NCBI RefSeq assembly: GCF_014196305.1
Contig: NZ_JACIDJ010000007.1
Location: forward strand, 63,829-127,828
Source of the DNA: Roseococcus suduntuyensis
GTDB taxonomy: Bacteria; Pseudomonadota; Alphaproteobacteria; Acetobacterales; Acetobacteraceae
DNA: 64,000 bases
Reading direction: 5' to 3'
The notes under the pieces were generated by a model. It was not told the origin of the DNA. It worked only from the letters and a program-made list of their open reading frames with translations, and did not search any database. The first letter of the stretch is position 1. Every line of letters starts with the position of its first letter. Shown here one piece after another: positions 1-9,127 of this stretch. Both the position numbers and the translations under genes were made by a program.

Positions 1-44
1 GCCCCGCATCCCGCACCGCGCAACATGGGGGCTCGGAACGACCA

Positions 45-84
45 CTGATTCACCGCGCCGGCCGCGCCTGCGCGGATCAGGCGC
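45..84. repeat. Stem-loop repeat family A, divergent copy
   Basis: Flanks CTGATTCAC and GATCAGGCGC match the better-preserved copies at 6255, 19741, 39540, 40668 and 48937, with an inner CGCGC/GCGCG stem. The TGA stop of the minus-strand LysR gene (77-79) is the TGA inside the repeat's CTGATC. It is the most divergent copy and was recognised only by comparison with the others. Confidence 0.6.
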
Positions 85-940
85 CAGCGCGCAGCACCTC
101 ACGCAGCAGCGGGTTGGGAAAGCGGCGCGGCAGCGTCACGGCATGGAAGGGCTGCACCAGGCCGGGCAGGCGCTCGCCTTCCTCCAACTCGCCCGAGGCG
201 AGTTCGTCGCGCACCACGATGGGCGGCAGCACGGCCAGCCCCACGCCCTCGCGCGCCAAGAGGCGCATCATGGCCATGTCGTCCACCTCGGCCGCGATGT
301 GCGGGGTCACGCCCAGCCTTTCGCGCAGCGCCTCGAAGCCCGCGCGCAACCCGCTCTCGGGCGCGGGCAGGATCAGCGGCGCACCGGCCAGCCACTCCGC
401 CAACCCCGCCCGCCCGGCAAACAACGCGGGACGACCCACCAGGCTGACGGGTTCCTCCGCCAGCCGGTGCGCCACATAGGGACCGGCCGGCGGCTCGCTG
501 GTCAGCACCACATCGAGGTTCAGCTCCGAAAGGTCCCGCAGCAATTCCGCCATGCCGCCCGAGCGCAGCACCACCTCCACCCCCGCCCGCCCCAGCACGG
601 GCCGCAGGAAGGCCAGCTGGAAGTTCCGCGACAGGGTGGCCAGCGCGCCCACGCGCAGGATGCGCTGGCTCTGGCCGGACTGGCGCAGCGTGGCCAGCAT
701 TTCGTCGCCAGCGGCGAAGATCACATCGGCATGGGCCAGGGCGATGCGCCCGGCCTCGGTCAGCACCAGGCGCCGGCCGCTGCGCTCGAACAGGGCCTGG
801 CCCAGCCTCTCCTCCAGCGCGCGGATCTGCGCCGACAGCGCGGAGGGCGCCAGGTTCAGCGCGGCGGCGGCGCGGGTCAGGTGCCCCTCGCGCGCCACGG
901 CGCGGAAGTAGCGGAGGTGGTGGTAGTTCAGCTCGGCCAT
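77..940 (-). CDS. LysR-family transcriptional regulator next to dabBA
   Basis: A 287-residue LysR-type regulator. The N-terminal winged helix-turn-helix covers about residues 5-64 (the LTRAAAALNLAPSALSAQIRALEERLG stretch, quoted here as a family hallmark) and the substrate-binding-like effector domain about 90-285. It is divergent from dabB with only 76 bp between the two starts. A T-N11-A palindrome lies directly before its start codon, which suggests autoregulation plus control of dabBA. LysR genes such as CbbR or CcmR relatives often sit beside carbon-uptake genes, so a response to inorganic carbon status is a reasonable inference. The effector itself cannot be read from the sequence. Confidence 0.9.
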   Translation of the reverse strand: MAELNYHHLRYFRAVAREGHLTRAAAALNLAPSALSAQIRALEERLGQALFERSGRRLVLTEAGRIALAHADVIFAAGDEMLATLRQSGQSQRILRVGALATLSRNFQLAFLRPVLGRAGVEVVLRSGGMAELLRDLSELNLDVVLTSEPPAGPYVAHRLAEEPVSLVGRPALFAGRAGLAEWLAGAPLILPAPESGLRAGFEALRERLGVTPHIAAEVDDMAMMRLLAREGVGLAVLPPIVVRDELASGELEEGERLPGLVQPFHAVTLPRRFPNPLLREVLRAGA

Positions 941-943
941 TCA

Positions 944-958
944 TTCGTTTTGAACGAA
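944..958. promoter_or_regulatory. Candidate LysR operator (T-N11-A palindrome)
   Basis: TTCGTT-TTG-AACGAA is a perfect 6-bp inverted repeat with a 3-bp centre and fits the T-N11-A rule of LysR boxes (T945, A957). It abuts the lysR start (940) and ends 4 bp before the proposed -35 of dabB, so one bound regulator could affect both directions. Confidence 0.6.
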
Positions 959-962
959 CGTT

Positions 963-991
963 TTGGTCGAAACAATGTCATTTTCTAAAAT
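963..991 (+). promoter_or_regulatory. Candidate sigma-70 promoter for dabBA
   Basis: TTGGTC (963-968) and TAAAAT (986-991) are separated by 17 bp in the only AT-rich stretch between lysR and dabB. Transcription would begin near 998, which argues against the in-frame upstream TTG (963) and ATG (975) as dabB starts and favours ATG 1017. Confidence 0.5.
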
Positions 992-1016
992 CTTTGTGGT
1001 TGCTACGCGGCGATCC

Positions 1017-2555
1017 ATGCCAAGCCATCTCCTCCCCCTGCTCGCGCCCCTGGCGCTGCTCGCCGCCGCCTTCCTGGCCTTCCGTGGTCCCGGCCTGCGC
1101 CCGGCCGAGACCCTGCGCGCCGCCCACCTGGCGAGCCTCTTGGCGCTGGGCGTGGCGGCGGCCAGCCTCGCTTTGCTGCTGGCCCAGGGGCCCGGAGCGG
1201 CGCCGTTGGCACTTGCAAGGCTGGATGCCGTCTCGGCCACCATGCTGCTGCTGGTGGGCTTCCTGGGCTGGGTGGTGCTGCGCTTCTCCGCCACCTACCT
1301 CGATGGCGAAACCCGCCAGGGGGAATTCACCGGCTGGATGTGCGCCACCCTCGCCGCCGCCCTGCTGCTGGTGCAGGCCGGCAACCTGCCGGTGCTGGTG
1401 CTGGCCTGGCTGGGCGCGAGCCATGGCCTCGGCCGCCTGCTGCTGTTCTACCGCGAACGCCCAGGCGCCCAGCGCGCCGCCCGCAAGCGCGCCCCCTTCG
1501 CCCGCCTGGGCGAGGCCGCGCTGATCGGCGCCGCCCTGCTGCTGGCGCTGGCGCACGGCACGCTCGACATCGGCGCCATCAACGCCGCCGCGCGGGCGGG
1601 CGAGGCGCCGGGCCTCACCACCGCCGCCGCCGCCCTGCTGGCGCTGGCCGCCCTGCTGCAATGCGCGCAATTCCCCGCCCATGGCTGGCTGACCGAGGTG
1701 ATGGAGACGCCCACCCCCGTCTCCGCCCTGCTCCATGCCGGCTTGGTCAACGCGGGCGGCTTCCTGCTGATCCGCTTCGCCGATGTCATGCTGGCCGCCC
1801 CCGGCGTGCTGGCGGCCCTCGCTTTGCTGGGCGGCTTCACCGCGGTCTTCGCGGGGCTGGTGATGCTGACCCAGCCCGCGGTGAAGACGGCGCTCGCCTG
1901 GTCCACCATCGCGCAGATGGGCTTCATGCTCCTGCAATGCGGGTTGGCCCTGTTCCCGCTGGCGCTGCTGCACATCGTGGCGCACTCGCTCTACAAGGCG
2001 CATGCCTTCCTCGGCGCGGGCATGGCGGTGGAGAAGGTGGCCGCCATCCGCCGCCCCGGCCCCGTCGCCGTGCCCAGCCTGCGCGCGGTGGGGCGGGCCT
2101 TCCTGGCCGCACTCGCCCTCTACGTGCTGATCGGCGCGGGCTTCGGCTTCGCGGAGAAGTCGCCGCAAGCCATCGCCCTGGGCGCCATCCTCGTGCTGGG
2201 CGTGGCCTACCTCCTGGCGCAGGGCTTCGCCGACGCCGCCCCCGTGCCGCTGACGCTGCGCACCTCCATCGCCGCCGCCGCCGCCGCCATCGGCTACTTC
2301 ACCCTGCAACGGCTGGCCGAGGCGATGACGGCCGGGTTGCTGCCCGCACCCCCGCCGCCCGGCGCGCTGGAATGGGTGCTGATGGCGCTCTCGGTGCTGG
2401 GTTTCGGCCTCACCGCCTTCGCCCAGGCCACCTTCCCGCTCTGGGCGCAGCACCCCGCCGCCGCCGGGCTGCGGGTGCATCTGTCGAACGGCCTCTACAT
2501 CAACGCGCTGACCGACCGGCTGCTGCGCGGCTGGTCGCGGCGGAACCCCGCCTGA
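1017..2555 (+). CDS. dabB: DabB-type proton-translocating membrane subunit (NuoL-like)
   Basis: A 512-residue multi-spanning membrane protein of the NADH-quinone oxidoreductase chain 5 / MrpA-like antiporter family. The conserved proton-pathway block is visible ([20 protein letters not shown], then [17 protein letters not shown]). It is much shorter than NuoL and is followed after 10 bp by a DabA gene, the arrangement of the DAC/DAB carbon-accumulation system of Halothiobacillus and others. There the NuoL-like subunit couples ion flow to CO2 hydration by DabA. Start ATG 1017 is chosen because of the promoter position; no strong ribosome-binding site is seen. NuoL itself is ruled out by the absence of other nuo genes. 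Confidence 0.88.
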   Translation: MPSHLLPLLAPLALLAAAFLAFRGPGLRPAETLRAAHLASLLALGVAAASLALLLAQGPGAAPLALARLDAVSATMLLLVGFLGWVVLRFSATYLDGETRQGEFTGWMCATLAAALLLVQAGNLPVLVLAWLGASHGLGRLLLFYRERPGAQRAARKRAPFARLGEAALIGAALLLALAHGTLDIGAINAAARAGEAPGLTTAAAALLALAALLQCAQFPAHGWLTEVMETPTPVSALLHAGLVNAGGFLLIRFADVMLAAPGVLAALALLGGFTAVFAGLVMLTQPAVKTALAWSTIAQMGFMLLQCGLALFPLALLHIVAHSLYKAHAFLGAGMAVEKVAAIRRPGPVAVPSLRAVGRAFLAALALYVLIGAGFGFAEKSPQAIALGAILVLGVAYLLAQGFADAAPVPLTLRTSIAAAAAAIGYFTLQRLAEAMTAGLLPAPPPPGALEWVLMALSVLGFGLTAFAQATFPLWAQHPAAAGLRVHLSNGLYINALTDRLLRGWSRRNPA

Positions 2556-2565
2556 GGAACGCCCC

Positions 2566-4902
2566 ATGCCCTTCGACCTGCACGACGCCGCGCAAGGCCA
2601 TGACGCCGCCCTCGACCGGGCGCTCTCCGCCATCCCGCCCGCCTGGCCGCTGGCGGCCACCGTGGCGGTGAACCCCTTCCTCGGCCAGGTGGGCGAGGAT
2701 TTCGCCACCGCCGCGGCACGCCTCGCCCGGGTGGGCGGCATCGCCACCACCATGCCGCGCGAATGGTTCGCCGCGCGCATCGCCTCCGGCGCCATCGCGG
2801 AGGAGGACCTGGCCGCCGCGCTGGAGGCCGCGCCCGCCGCCCACCGGCCCGAGAGCCTGGCGGCCCTGCGCGCCGCCCTCGCCCGCCCGCGCCCCGCCCC
2901 CCGCGCCCTGCCCACGGTCGCGGAGCTTGTGGCCGAGATCACCGGCACCGACTGGCCCGGCATCATCGCCGACCGGCTGGGTGGTTTCGCCGCCAGCTGG
3001 TTCGATGCCGGGCAGGCGCTGTGGCCGGTGCAGCACCGGGGCGCGCTCTATGCCTCCTGGCGGGCCACGGCGCTGCGCGACCTGACGCCCGAGATCCTCG
3101 GCCTGCCCGGCTTCTGCGCCCATGTCGCCGCCACGCCCGCCGGCGCCGCCGCCGCCACCGGGCGCGCGCTGGCCGCCCTGGGCGTGCCCATGGCCGCGCG
3201 CGAAACCCTGCTTCACCGGCTGCTGATGACGCTGGGGGGTTGGGCGCAGCTCGCCCGGCAGCGCGGCTTCGAGGCGGAGCTGGAAGGCCGCACCGACCCC
3301 ACGCTCGGGGAACTGCTCGCCGCGCGGCTGGTGTGGGAGGAGGCGCTCTTCGCCGCCCATGCCGAAGCCTTGGCCCCGCGCTGGGCCGAGGTGCTGGACG
3401 CCCACGCCGCCCCCGTCGCCGCCGGCCCGGAGGAGGCGCTGGACGCCATCCTGCAGGACGCCGCCGATCGCGCCGGGCAACGCGCCCTGGCGGCGAAGCT
3501 GGCCGGCGCCGCCGCCGCGCCGGTGGAAACGCGCCCCGTGCTGCAAGCCGCCTTCTGCATTGACGTGCGCTCGGAGGTGATGCGGCGCGCGCTGGAATCC
3601 CTCGACCCCGGCATCCGCACCCAGGGTTTCGCGGGCTTCTTCGGCCTGCCCGTGGCGCATCAGGCCTTTGCATCGGACGTGGTGGAGAACCGCCTGCCCG
3701 TGCTGCTGCGGCCCAGCCTGCGAAGCTGCACGGCGGTGGAAGGCGAGGTGCCGGCGCGGATCGGCGCGCGGGCCAAGCGGGCCTGGGGGCGGTTCAGCCA
3801 GGCGGCCGTCTCCTCCTTCGCCTTTGTGGAAGCGGCGGGGCTGCTGCATGCGGGCGGGCTGCTGCGCGACGCGCTGGGCCTGAAGCGCGCCGCCAAGGCC
3901 GAACCCCCGCCCCGACTGCCCGAAGCCCTGACGCCCGAGGCGCGCATCGCCACCGCCGAGGCCGTGCTGCGCGCCATGTCCATGACGGAGGGCTTCGCGC
4001 CGCTCGTGCTGCTGCTGGGACATGGCGCCACGGTCGCCAACAACCCGCATGCCAGCGCGCTCCATTGCGGCGCCTGCGGCGGGCATCGCGGCGATGTCAG
4101 CGCGCGGCTGCTGGCCCTGCTGCTGAACGACAAGGCGGTGCGGGCAGGCCTCGACGCGCGCGGCATCGCGGTGCCGGAGGACACGCTCTTCCTGGCCGGG
4201 CTGCACGACACCACGGGTGACCGCGTCACCCTCTACGCCGCCGACCACCCGCCCCACCCCGCAACAGCCCAGGCCGAGGCGTGGCTCGCCCGCGCCGGCG
4301 CCCTGGCGCGGGCCGAACGCGCCCTGCGCCTGCCCCGCGCGGCCGGTGGCGAGGCCATCCCTGCCCGCGCCACCGACTGGGCCGAGACGCGCCCCGAATG
4401 GGGGCTGGCCGGCTGCCAGGCCTTCATCGCCGCACCACGCGCCCTGACGGCGGGCCGCGACCTCGGCGGCCGCGTCTTCCTGCACGACTATGACTGGCGG
4501 CGGGATGCGGGCTTCGGCGTGCTGGAACTCATCCTCACGGCGCCCGTCGTGGTCGCGAGCTGGATCAGCCTGCAATACCACGGCTCGGTCGTCGCACCGG
4601 AGGCCTTCGGCGGCGGCAACAAGCTGCTGCACAACGTCACCGGCGGCGTGGGCGTGGTGGAGGGCAATGGCGGCACCCTGCGCGTGGGCCTGCCCTGGCA
4701 GTCCGTGCATGACGGCGAATCGCTGGCGCATGAACCGCTGCGCCTCAGCGTCCATATCGCCGCCCCGCGCGAGGAGATCGGCGTCATCCTGGACCGCCAC
4801 CCGGGCGTGCGGGCGCTGTTCACGAATGGCTGGCTGCACCTCCTCGCCCTGGACGAAGCGGGGCGCTCCTGGCGCCTCGGCGCCGATGGAAGCTGGAGCT
4901 GA
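2566..4902 (+). CDS. dabA: DabA (DUF2309), vectorial carbonic-anhydrase-like subunit
   Basis: A 778-residue soluble protein of the DUF2309/UPF0753 family. The beta-carbonic-anhydrase-like zinc site is complete: C331 and D333 (in CIDVR), H486 (LLGHG) and C501 (HCGACGG). The H-to-C spacing of 15 residues equals that of Halothiobacillus DabA (H524/C539, from memory). DabA with DabB hydrates CO2 to bicarbonate in an energy-coupled, one-way manner. The ribosome-binding sequence TGAGGA overlaps the dabB stop, indicating translational coupling. No RubisCO or carboxysome gene is in the window, so the bicarbonate could serve either autotrophy or anaplerotic carboxylases. Confidence 0.93.
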   Translation: MPFDLHDAAQGHDAALDRALSAIPPAWPLAATVAVNPFLGQVGEDFATAAARLARVGGIATTMPREWFAARIASGAIAEEDLAAALEAAPAAHRPESLAALRAALARPRPAPRALPTVAELVAEITGTDWPGIIADRLGGFAASWFDAGQALWPVQHRGALYASWRATALRDLTPEILGLPGFCAHVAATPAGAAAATGRALAALGVPMAARETLLHRLLMTLGGWAQLARQRGFEAELEGRTDPTLGELLAARLVWEEALFAAHAEALAPRWAEVLDAHAAPVAAGPEEALDAILQDAADRAGQRALAAKLAGAAAAPVETRPVLQAAFCIDVRSEVMRRALESLDPGIRTQGFAGFFGLPVAHQAFASDVVENRLPVLLRPSLRSCTAVEGEVPARIGARAKRAWGRFSQAAVSSFAFVEAAGLLHAGGLLRDALGLKRAAKAEPPPRLPEALTPEARIATAEAVLRAMSMTEGFAPLVLLLGHGATVANNPHASALHCGACGGHRGDVSARLLALLLNDKAVRAGLDARGIAVPEDTLFLAGLHDTTGDRVTLYAADHPPHPATAQAEAWLARAGALARAERALRLPRAAGGEAIPARATDWAETRPEWGLAGCQAFIAAPRALTAGRDLGGRVFLHDYDWRRDAGFGVLELILTAPVVVASWISLQYHGSVVAPEAFGGGNKLLHNVTGGVGVVEGNGGTLRVGLPWQSVHDGESLAHEPLRLSVHIAAPREEIGVILDRHPGVRALFTNGWLHLLALDEAGRSWRLGADGSWS

Positions 4903-5105
4903 TCCGGTCCCGTTTCGTTCCTCACGCGGATGATGATGCGGTTCGCGTTGACACCAGGGGTGCCGCTCAGCGACCTTGAGCTTGCCAGGGTGAGCGAGAC
5001 GCCGGGCGCCGCATGACGCGGCGGTCCGGCGGGGTTTCGACCCGATGGCTCCCTCCGGCGATCGGCAGGCCAGCTATTCCGCCAGCCTAACCGGAGGAAG
5101 CGCGC

Positions 5106-6257
5106 ATGATCGCGGAACAGGTTCTCGCATCGCCGCCTTCCCGGCCCCTCCACCAGCGTGAGGTGCCCCTCACCCGCCTCGTCTATCGCAGCCGCGCCGC
5201 GCTCCCGCTGATGGGCCGGCCGCTCGCGGAGATGCTGCGTGTGGCCCGCCGCCGCAACCAGGCCGCGGGGGTGACGGGCCTCCTGATGGCGGATGGCACC
5301 CATTACCTGCAATGGCTGGAAGGCCCCGCCGCCAGCCTGGGCGCGGTGATGAACGCCATTTCGGCGGACCCGCGCCATGGCGGGGTCGAGATCCTGGCCG
5401 ATGCGCCGGTCGCCGCGCGCCGCTTCGCCGGCTGGGACATGCGTCTGGCCGCCGAGGGCGCCCCCCGCGCCGACTGCCCCGCCCTGCACCTGCCGGGCCG
5501 GCTGGTGGCCGGGCTCTGGACCGATTCGGGCCAGGAGCCCGACCTGCTGGGCAGCCTGGGCGCCACCCGACAGGTCGGCGAGAGCCGGCGCGGCACCGCG
5601 CCGCCGGCCGAGCGCGCCGTGCTGGACGCGCTGCTGACGGCGCTGGCCGAAACCGGCACGGCCCTGGACAGCATCGCGCCCGCCATGCGCGGCAAGGATG
5701 CACGCCGGCACTTCGTCACCCTCATCGAACCCGCGGCGCGCCGCCTGGGCGATTTGTGGATGCGCGATGCCCTGTCGGAGGCCGAGGTCACCATGCTGCT
5801 GTGCCGGATGCAGACATGGGTGCGCCAGCTCGGCCAGGGTGAGCGCGTGCCGCGGCTGCGCGCCGATGCGCCGCATGTGCTGGTGGCGCCCCTGCCGGGC
5901 GAGATGCACGCGCTGGGCGCCGTGCTGGCCACGGAATGGCTGTGGCTGTCCGGCTGGCAGCACGAGTTCGACATCTTCCCCTCCGACGCCGCGCTCTGCG
6001 CCCGGCTGGCCGGCGCGCCGCATGACATGCTGGAGCTTTCGCTCAGCCCCGCCTTCCATCGGCTGGACGAGGTGGAGGCGCTGCGCCGCCGCCTCGCCGG
6101 TTTCCGCGCCGCCTCCTGCAACCGCGCGCTCAGGATTCGGCTGTCGGGGCGGCTTTTCGCGGGGCAGCCCTGGCTCGCGGGCCTCGTCGGCGCCGATGCG
6201 GTGGCGGGTGGCTGCGAGGGGGTGGATGCGGCGCTGTGGCGGCTTGCTGCCGGGTAG
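5106..6257 (+). CDS. AppA-like BLUF photoreceptor with B12-binding-like domain
   Basis: 383 residues. The BLUF domain covers about 22-115 and binds FAD. Its signature residues are all present: Y27, N51, Q69, W110 and M112, with the same spacing as AppA Y21/N45/Q63/W104/M106. Residues about 190-355 resemble the cobalamin-binding/SCHIC fold of AppA, PpaA and AerR: a helical part with LGDLWMRDALSEAEVT, then EMHALG (266-271), a near-match to DxHxxG with H268. In Rhodobacter, AppA relieves repression by PpsR in response to light and redox state. A strong GGAGG lies 9 bp before the ATG. No photosynthesis gene is visible nearby, and the output partner is unknown. The TAG stop is part of a family-A repeat. 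Confidence 0.87.
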   Translation: MIAEQVLASPPSRPLHQREVPLTRLVYRSRAALPLMGRPLAEMLRVARRRNQAAGVTGLLMADGTHYLQWLEGPAASLGAVMNAISADPRHGGVEILADAPVAARRFAGWDMRLAAEGAPRADCPALHLPGRLVAGLWTDSGQEPDLLGSLGATRQVGESRRGTAPPAERAVLDALLTALAETGTALDSIAPAMRGKDARRHFVTLIEPAARRLGDLWMRDALSEAEVTMLLCRMQTWVRQLGQGERVPRLRADAPHVLVAPLPGEMHALGAVLATEWLWLSGWQHEFDIFPSDAALCARLAGAPHDMLELSLSPAFHRLDEVEALRRRLAGFRAASCNRALRIRLSGRLFAGQPWLAGLVGADAVAGGCEGVDAALWRLAAG

Positions 6258-6303
6258 CGTCTGATCGCCTTTGGTGGAGACACCAAAGGCGTGAGTCAGC
6301 CGC
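6255..6303. repeat. Stem-loop repeat family A, single copy
   Basis: An 11-bp perfect stem (CGCCTTTGGTG / CACCAAAGGCG, 6266-6276 and 6281-6291) is closed by a GAGA tetraloop and flanked by GCGTCTGATC and GTGAGTCAGCCGC. The TAG stop of the BLUF gene directly precedes GCGTC, as at the other loci. It may also terminate transcription, but there is no U-tract. Confidence 0.8.
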
Positions 6304-6320
6304 TCGGCAATGCCGCCGCT

Positions 6321-6360
6321 AGAGCATGCTGCGTTCACATGCGTTCACGCAGCCTGCTCT
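6321..6360. repeat. Imperfect palindrome AGAGCA...TGCTCT
   Basis: AGAGCATGCTGCGT (6321-6334) pairs with ACGCAGCCTGCTCT (6347-6360) with one mismatch and a 12-nt loop. It stands next to a second AGAGC palindrome at 6372, between the convergent BLUF and xylA genes. Confidence 0.6.
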
Positions 6361-6371
6361 CACCCTTGTTG

Positions 6372-6422
6372 AGAGCGGGATTCAGCGTTCTCGGTGATTC
6401 CACCTCAACGCATCCCGCTCTA
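6372..6422. repeat. Nested palindrome at the xylA stop codon
   Basis: Outer arms AGAGCGGGAT / ATCCCGCTCT, middle arms GCGTT / AACGC and an inner GGTG-ATTC-CACC hairpin give a three-level stem. Read on the minus strand, the unit begins TAGAGCGGG, and that TAG is the xylA stop. AGAGC...GCTCT palindromes of this style are common between alphaproteobacterial genes (general knowledge). Confidence 0.65.
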
Positions 6423-7706
6423 GCCTAGCCGGGCCACCAGGTTTTCCAGCCGCTCCTGCCCGCCCGAGCGCGGCCGGGGTTCCAGCCCTTCGACCAGCGC
6501 GCGGTCCGCGATTTCGGCCAGGCTGCCGGGCCAGGGGGCGCCGGCATAGCGTTCGCGCCGCGCCGCCTCCAGCCGCCCATCCTCGATGATGCGCGCGGCC
6601 CAGAGCAGCGCGGCGGCGCAGGCCTCCATGCCGCCCACATGGGCGTGCAGCAGGTCCTCAGGTGCGATGGATTGGCGGCGCAGCTTGGCGTCGAAGTTGA
6701 AGCCGCCGCTGCCCAACCCGCCCGCACGCAGGATTTCCAGCATGACGGGCACCAGCTCCTGCGCGTTGGTCGGGAACTGGTCCGTGTCCCAGCCGTTCTG
6801 CGGGTCGCCGCGGTTGATGTCCACGGAGCCCAGCACGCCGAGTGCCGCCGCCATCGCCACCTCATGCTCGAAGGAATGGCCGGCGAGGGTGGCGTGGTTG
6901 GCCTCGATGTTGACCTTCACCTCGCCCAGCAGCCTGTGCCGCACGAGGAAGCCGTAAACCGTCGCCACGTCGCGGTCATACTGGTGCTTGGTGGGTTCGT
7001 GGGGCTTCGGCTCGATCAGCAGCGTGCCGGTGAAGCCTATCTTGTGCTTGTGCTCCACGACGAGGTTCAGGAAGCGGCCCAACTGCGCGTCCTCCCGCGC
7101 CAGGTCGGTGTTGAGCAGCGTGTCATAGCCCTCGCGCCCACCCCAGAGCACGTAGTTCTCGCCCCCCAGGCGCTGCGTCACCTCCATGGCGTGGCGCACC
7201 TGGACGGCGGCGCAGGCGAAGACCTCGGGGTCGGGGTTGGTGGCGGCACCCGCCATGTAGCGCGGGTGGGAGAAGAGGTTCGCCGTGCCCCAGAGCAGCC
7301 TGATGCCGGTGCGCTGCATGTGCGCCGCCAGCACATCGGCCATGGTGTCGAGGTTGCGGGCGCCCTCGCGCAGGCTGGCCCCCTCCGGCGCCACGTCGCG
7401 GTCATGGAAGCAGAAGAAGGGCAGGCCCAGGCGCTCCATGAAGGCGAAACCGGCCTCGGCCTTCTGGCGCGCGCCCGCCATGGCGTCGGGCATGGCTTCC
7501 CAGGGGCGGGGCAGCGTGGCCGCGCCGAAGGGGTCCGCGCCCGAGGCCACGAAGGAATGCCAGTAGGCGACCGCGGGGCGCAGCCATTCGGCCATGCTGC
7601 GGCCCAGCACCGGCGCCTCCGGGCGCCAGTGGCGCCAGCCCAGTTCCTCCTGGCTGCCAGGGTCCAGGAAGGGCACGGGCGGGAGGGATTGGAAGATGTG
7701 GCTCAT
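6420..7706 (-). CDS. xylA: Xylose isomerase
   Basis: 428 residues, a normal length for class II xylose isomerases. Signature blocks are present: VLWGGREGY (about 189-197), [16 protein letters not shown] and [17 protein letters not shown], which hold the metal-binding Glu/His/Asp residues and the catalytic His region. It converts D-xylose to D-xylulose in the cytoplasm. It is the last gene of the long minus-strand run and overlaps xylB by ATGA (7703-7706), so the two are translationally coupled. GGGAG lies a few bases before the start. No xylose-specific transporter (XylFGH) is present; the run starts with Liv-type transporter genes instead. Confidence 0.96.
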   Translation of the reverse strand: MSHIFQSLPPVPFLDPGSQEELGWRHWRPEAPVLGRSMAEWLRPAVAYWHSFVASGADPFGAATLPRPWEAMPDAMAGARQKAEAGFAFMERLGLPFFCFHDRDVAPEGASLREGARNLDTMADVLAAHMQRTGIRLLWGTANLFSHPRYMAGAATNPDPEVFACAAVQVRHAMEVTQRLGGENYVLWGGREGYDTLLNTDLAREDAQLGRFLNLVVEHKHKIGFTGTLLIEPKPHEPTKHQYDRDVATVYGFLVRHRLLGEVKVNIEANHATLAGHSFEHEVAMAAALGVLGSVDINRGDPQNGWDTDQFPTNAQELVPVMLEILRAGGLGSGGFNFDAKLRRQSIAPEDLLHAHVGGMEACAAALLWAARIIEDGRLEAARRERYAGAPWPGSLAEIADRALVEGLEPRPRSGGQERLENLVARLG

Positions 7707-9127
7707 CGGACGGTCTCCCGCATCAGGGGCTTCAGGAGGGGGTAGAGGTGCCGCCAGTGGGCGCGCGCCTCGGCCAAGGCTGGTTCGGGAAGGGCCTCGC
7801 CGAGGGTGGCGGGCGGGGTGCAGGTGGCGGTGGGGTCGGCGCCCGTGGCCAAGGCCGCAAGCCGCGCCGCACCCAGCGCCGGCCCCACCCCGGCATCGGC
7901 CACCAGCGTCAGCGGCCGGTCCAGCGCCGAGGCCAGCAGCCGCGCCCAGAGCCCCGAGCGCGCGCCGCCGCCGATCAGCGACAGGCGCGGGATGCGCCCA
8001 CCCTCCGCCTCCAGCGCGTCCAGCCCATCGGCCAGCGCGAAGGCCACGCCCTGCATGACGGCGCGCGCCATCTGGCCGCGCGTGGTGCCGGCCTCCAGCC
8101 CGAACCAGAGGCCGCAGGCGGTGGCATCGTCATGCGGCGTGCGCTCACCGGCGAGGTAGGGCAGGAACAGCACGCGGCCGGGTTCAGCAGCTTCGGCCTC
8201 GCGCGCCAGTGTGGCCTCGTCCGCGCCCAGGACGCTTGCCGCCCAGGCCAGCGCACCGCCCGCCGAGAGGATCACCGCCATGCGGTGCCACAGCCCCGGC
8301 AGGGCGTGGCAGAAGCTGTGCACCGTGCGCGCCGGGTCCGGGCGCGGCGCCGCATCGGCCACGAAGACCACGCCCGAGGTGCCCAGCGAGACGAAGGCCT
8401 GGCCGGGTGCCACGCAGCCCAGCCCCACCGCGCCCGCCGCATTGTCGCCTGCCCCGCCGGCCACCGGCACGCCGGCCGGGATGCCCCATTCGGTGTTCCG
8501 CACCTGGCCCGAGACGGCGCTGCCCTCCACCAGGCGCGGCATGTGGGCGCGGGTGAGGCCGGTCAGCGCCAGCATCTCGTCCGACCAGTCGCGCCGGGCC
8601 ACGTCGAGCCAGAGGGTCCCGGCCGCGTCCGACATCTCGGAGACCGCCTCGCCCGTCAGGCGCAGGCGCAGCCAGTCCTTGGGCAGCAGCACGCGGCGCG
8701 TGGCGGCGTGGATGTCCGGCTCCTGCGCGCGCAGCCAGGCGAGCTTGGGCGCGGTGAAGCCCGGCATGGCGCGGTTGCCGGCGATGCGCCGCGCGGCTTC
8801 GTCCAGCGCCGCGCATTCGCCCGCCGCGCGCCCGTCATTCCACAATATGGCCGGGCGCAGCACGCGGTCCGCCGCGTCCAGCACCACCGCGCCATGCATC
8901 TGCCCCGACAGCCCCACCGCCGCGACCTGCGCGCGCAGCGGGGCGGGCAATGCCTGCACGGCCTGGCTGGCGGCCTGCCACCACGCCTCCGGGTCCTGCT
9001 CGGACCAGCGCGGATGGGGGCGCTGCACCGTCAGCGGCGCGGAAGCCTGGGCCAGCACCTGCCCCCCCCCGTCCAGCAGCACCGCCTTGACGGCGGAGGT
9101 GCCGAGATCCACGCCGAGGAAGGTCAC
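7703..9127 (-). CDS. xylB: Xylulokinase
   Basis: 474 residues of the FGGY carbohydrate kinase family. The N-terminal phosphate-binding loop is [10 protein letters not shown], the substrate motif GLSGQMHG lies near residue 75, and the C-terminal ATPase part has [12 protein letters not shown]. It phosphorylates D-xylulose to xylulose 5-phosphate for the pentose phosphate pathway. It overlaps xylA (ATGA) and the upstream dehydrogenase (9124-9127, ATGA). Pairing with xylA supports xylulose as substrate over other FGGY substrates. Confidence 0.94.
   Translation of the reverse strand: MTFLGVDLGTSAVKAVLLDGGGQVLAQASAPLTVQRPHPRWSEQDPEAWWQAASQAVQALPAPLRAQVAAVGLSGQMHGAVVLDAADRVLRPAILWNDGRAAGECAALDEAARRIAGNRAMPGFTAPKLAWLRAQEPDIHAATRRVLLPKDWLRLRLTGEAVSEMSDAAGTLWLDVARRDWSDEMLALTGLTRAHMPRLVEGSAVSGQVRNTEWGIPAGVPVAGGAGDNAAGAVGLGCVAPGQAFVSLGTSGVVFVADAAPRPDPARTVHSFCHALPGLWHRMAVILSAGGALAWAASVLGADEATLAREAEAAEPGRVLFLPYLAGERTPHDDATACGLWFGLEAGTTRGQMARAVMQGVAFALADGLDALEAEGGRIPRLSLIGGGARSGLWARLLASALDRPLTLVADAGVGPALGAARLAALATGADPTATCTPPATLGEALPEPALAEARAHWRHLYPLLKPLMRETVR

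Noticed and set aside
99-944. Long overlapping frames antisense to lysR and similar frames throughout (for example 978-2966, 2500-4839, 44937-47120)
   Set aside because: They are Arg/Ala/Gly/Pro-rich products of the high third-position GC and show no family motifs, while the opposite frames encode clear proteins.
963-1016. Earlier TTG or ATG starts for dabB
   Set aside because: They fall within or next to the predicted -35/-10 region, and the extra residues are not typical of the membrane protein's N terminus.
4948-4953. TTGACA as -35 box of the BLUF gene promoter
   Set aside because: No acceptable -10 sequence lies 16-19 bp downstream, so no promoter was annotated; 4903-5105 holds nothing else recognisable.
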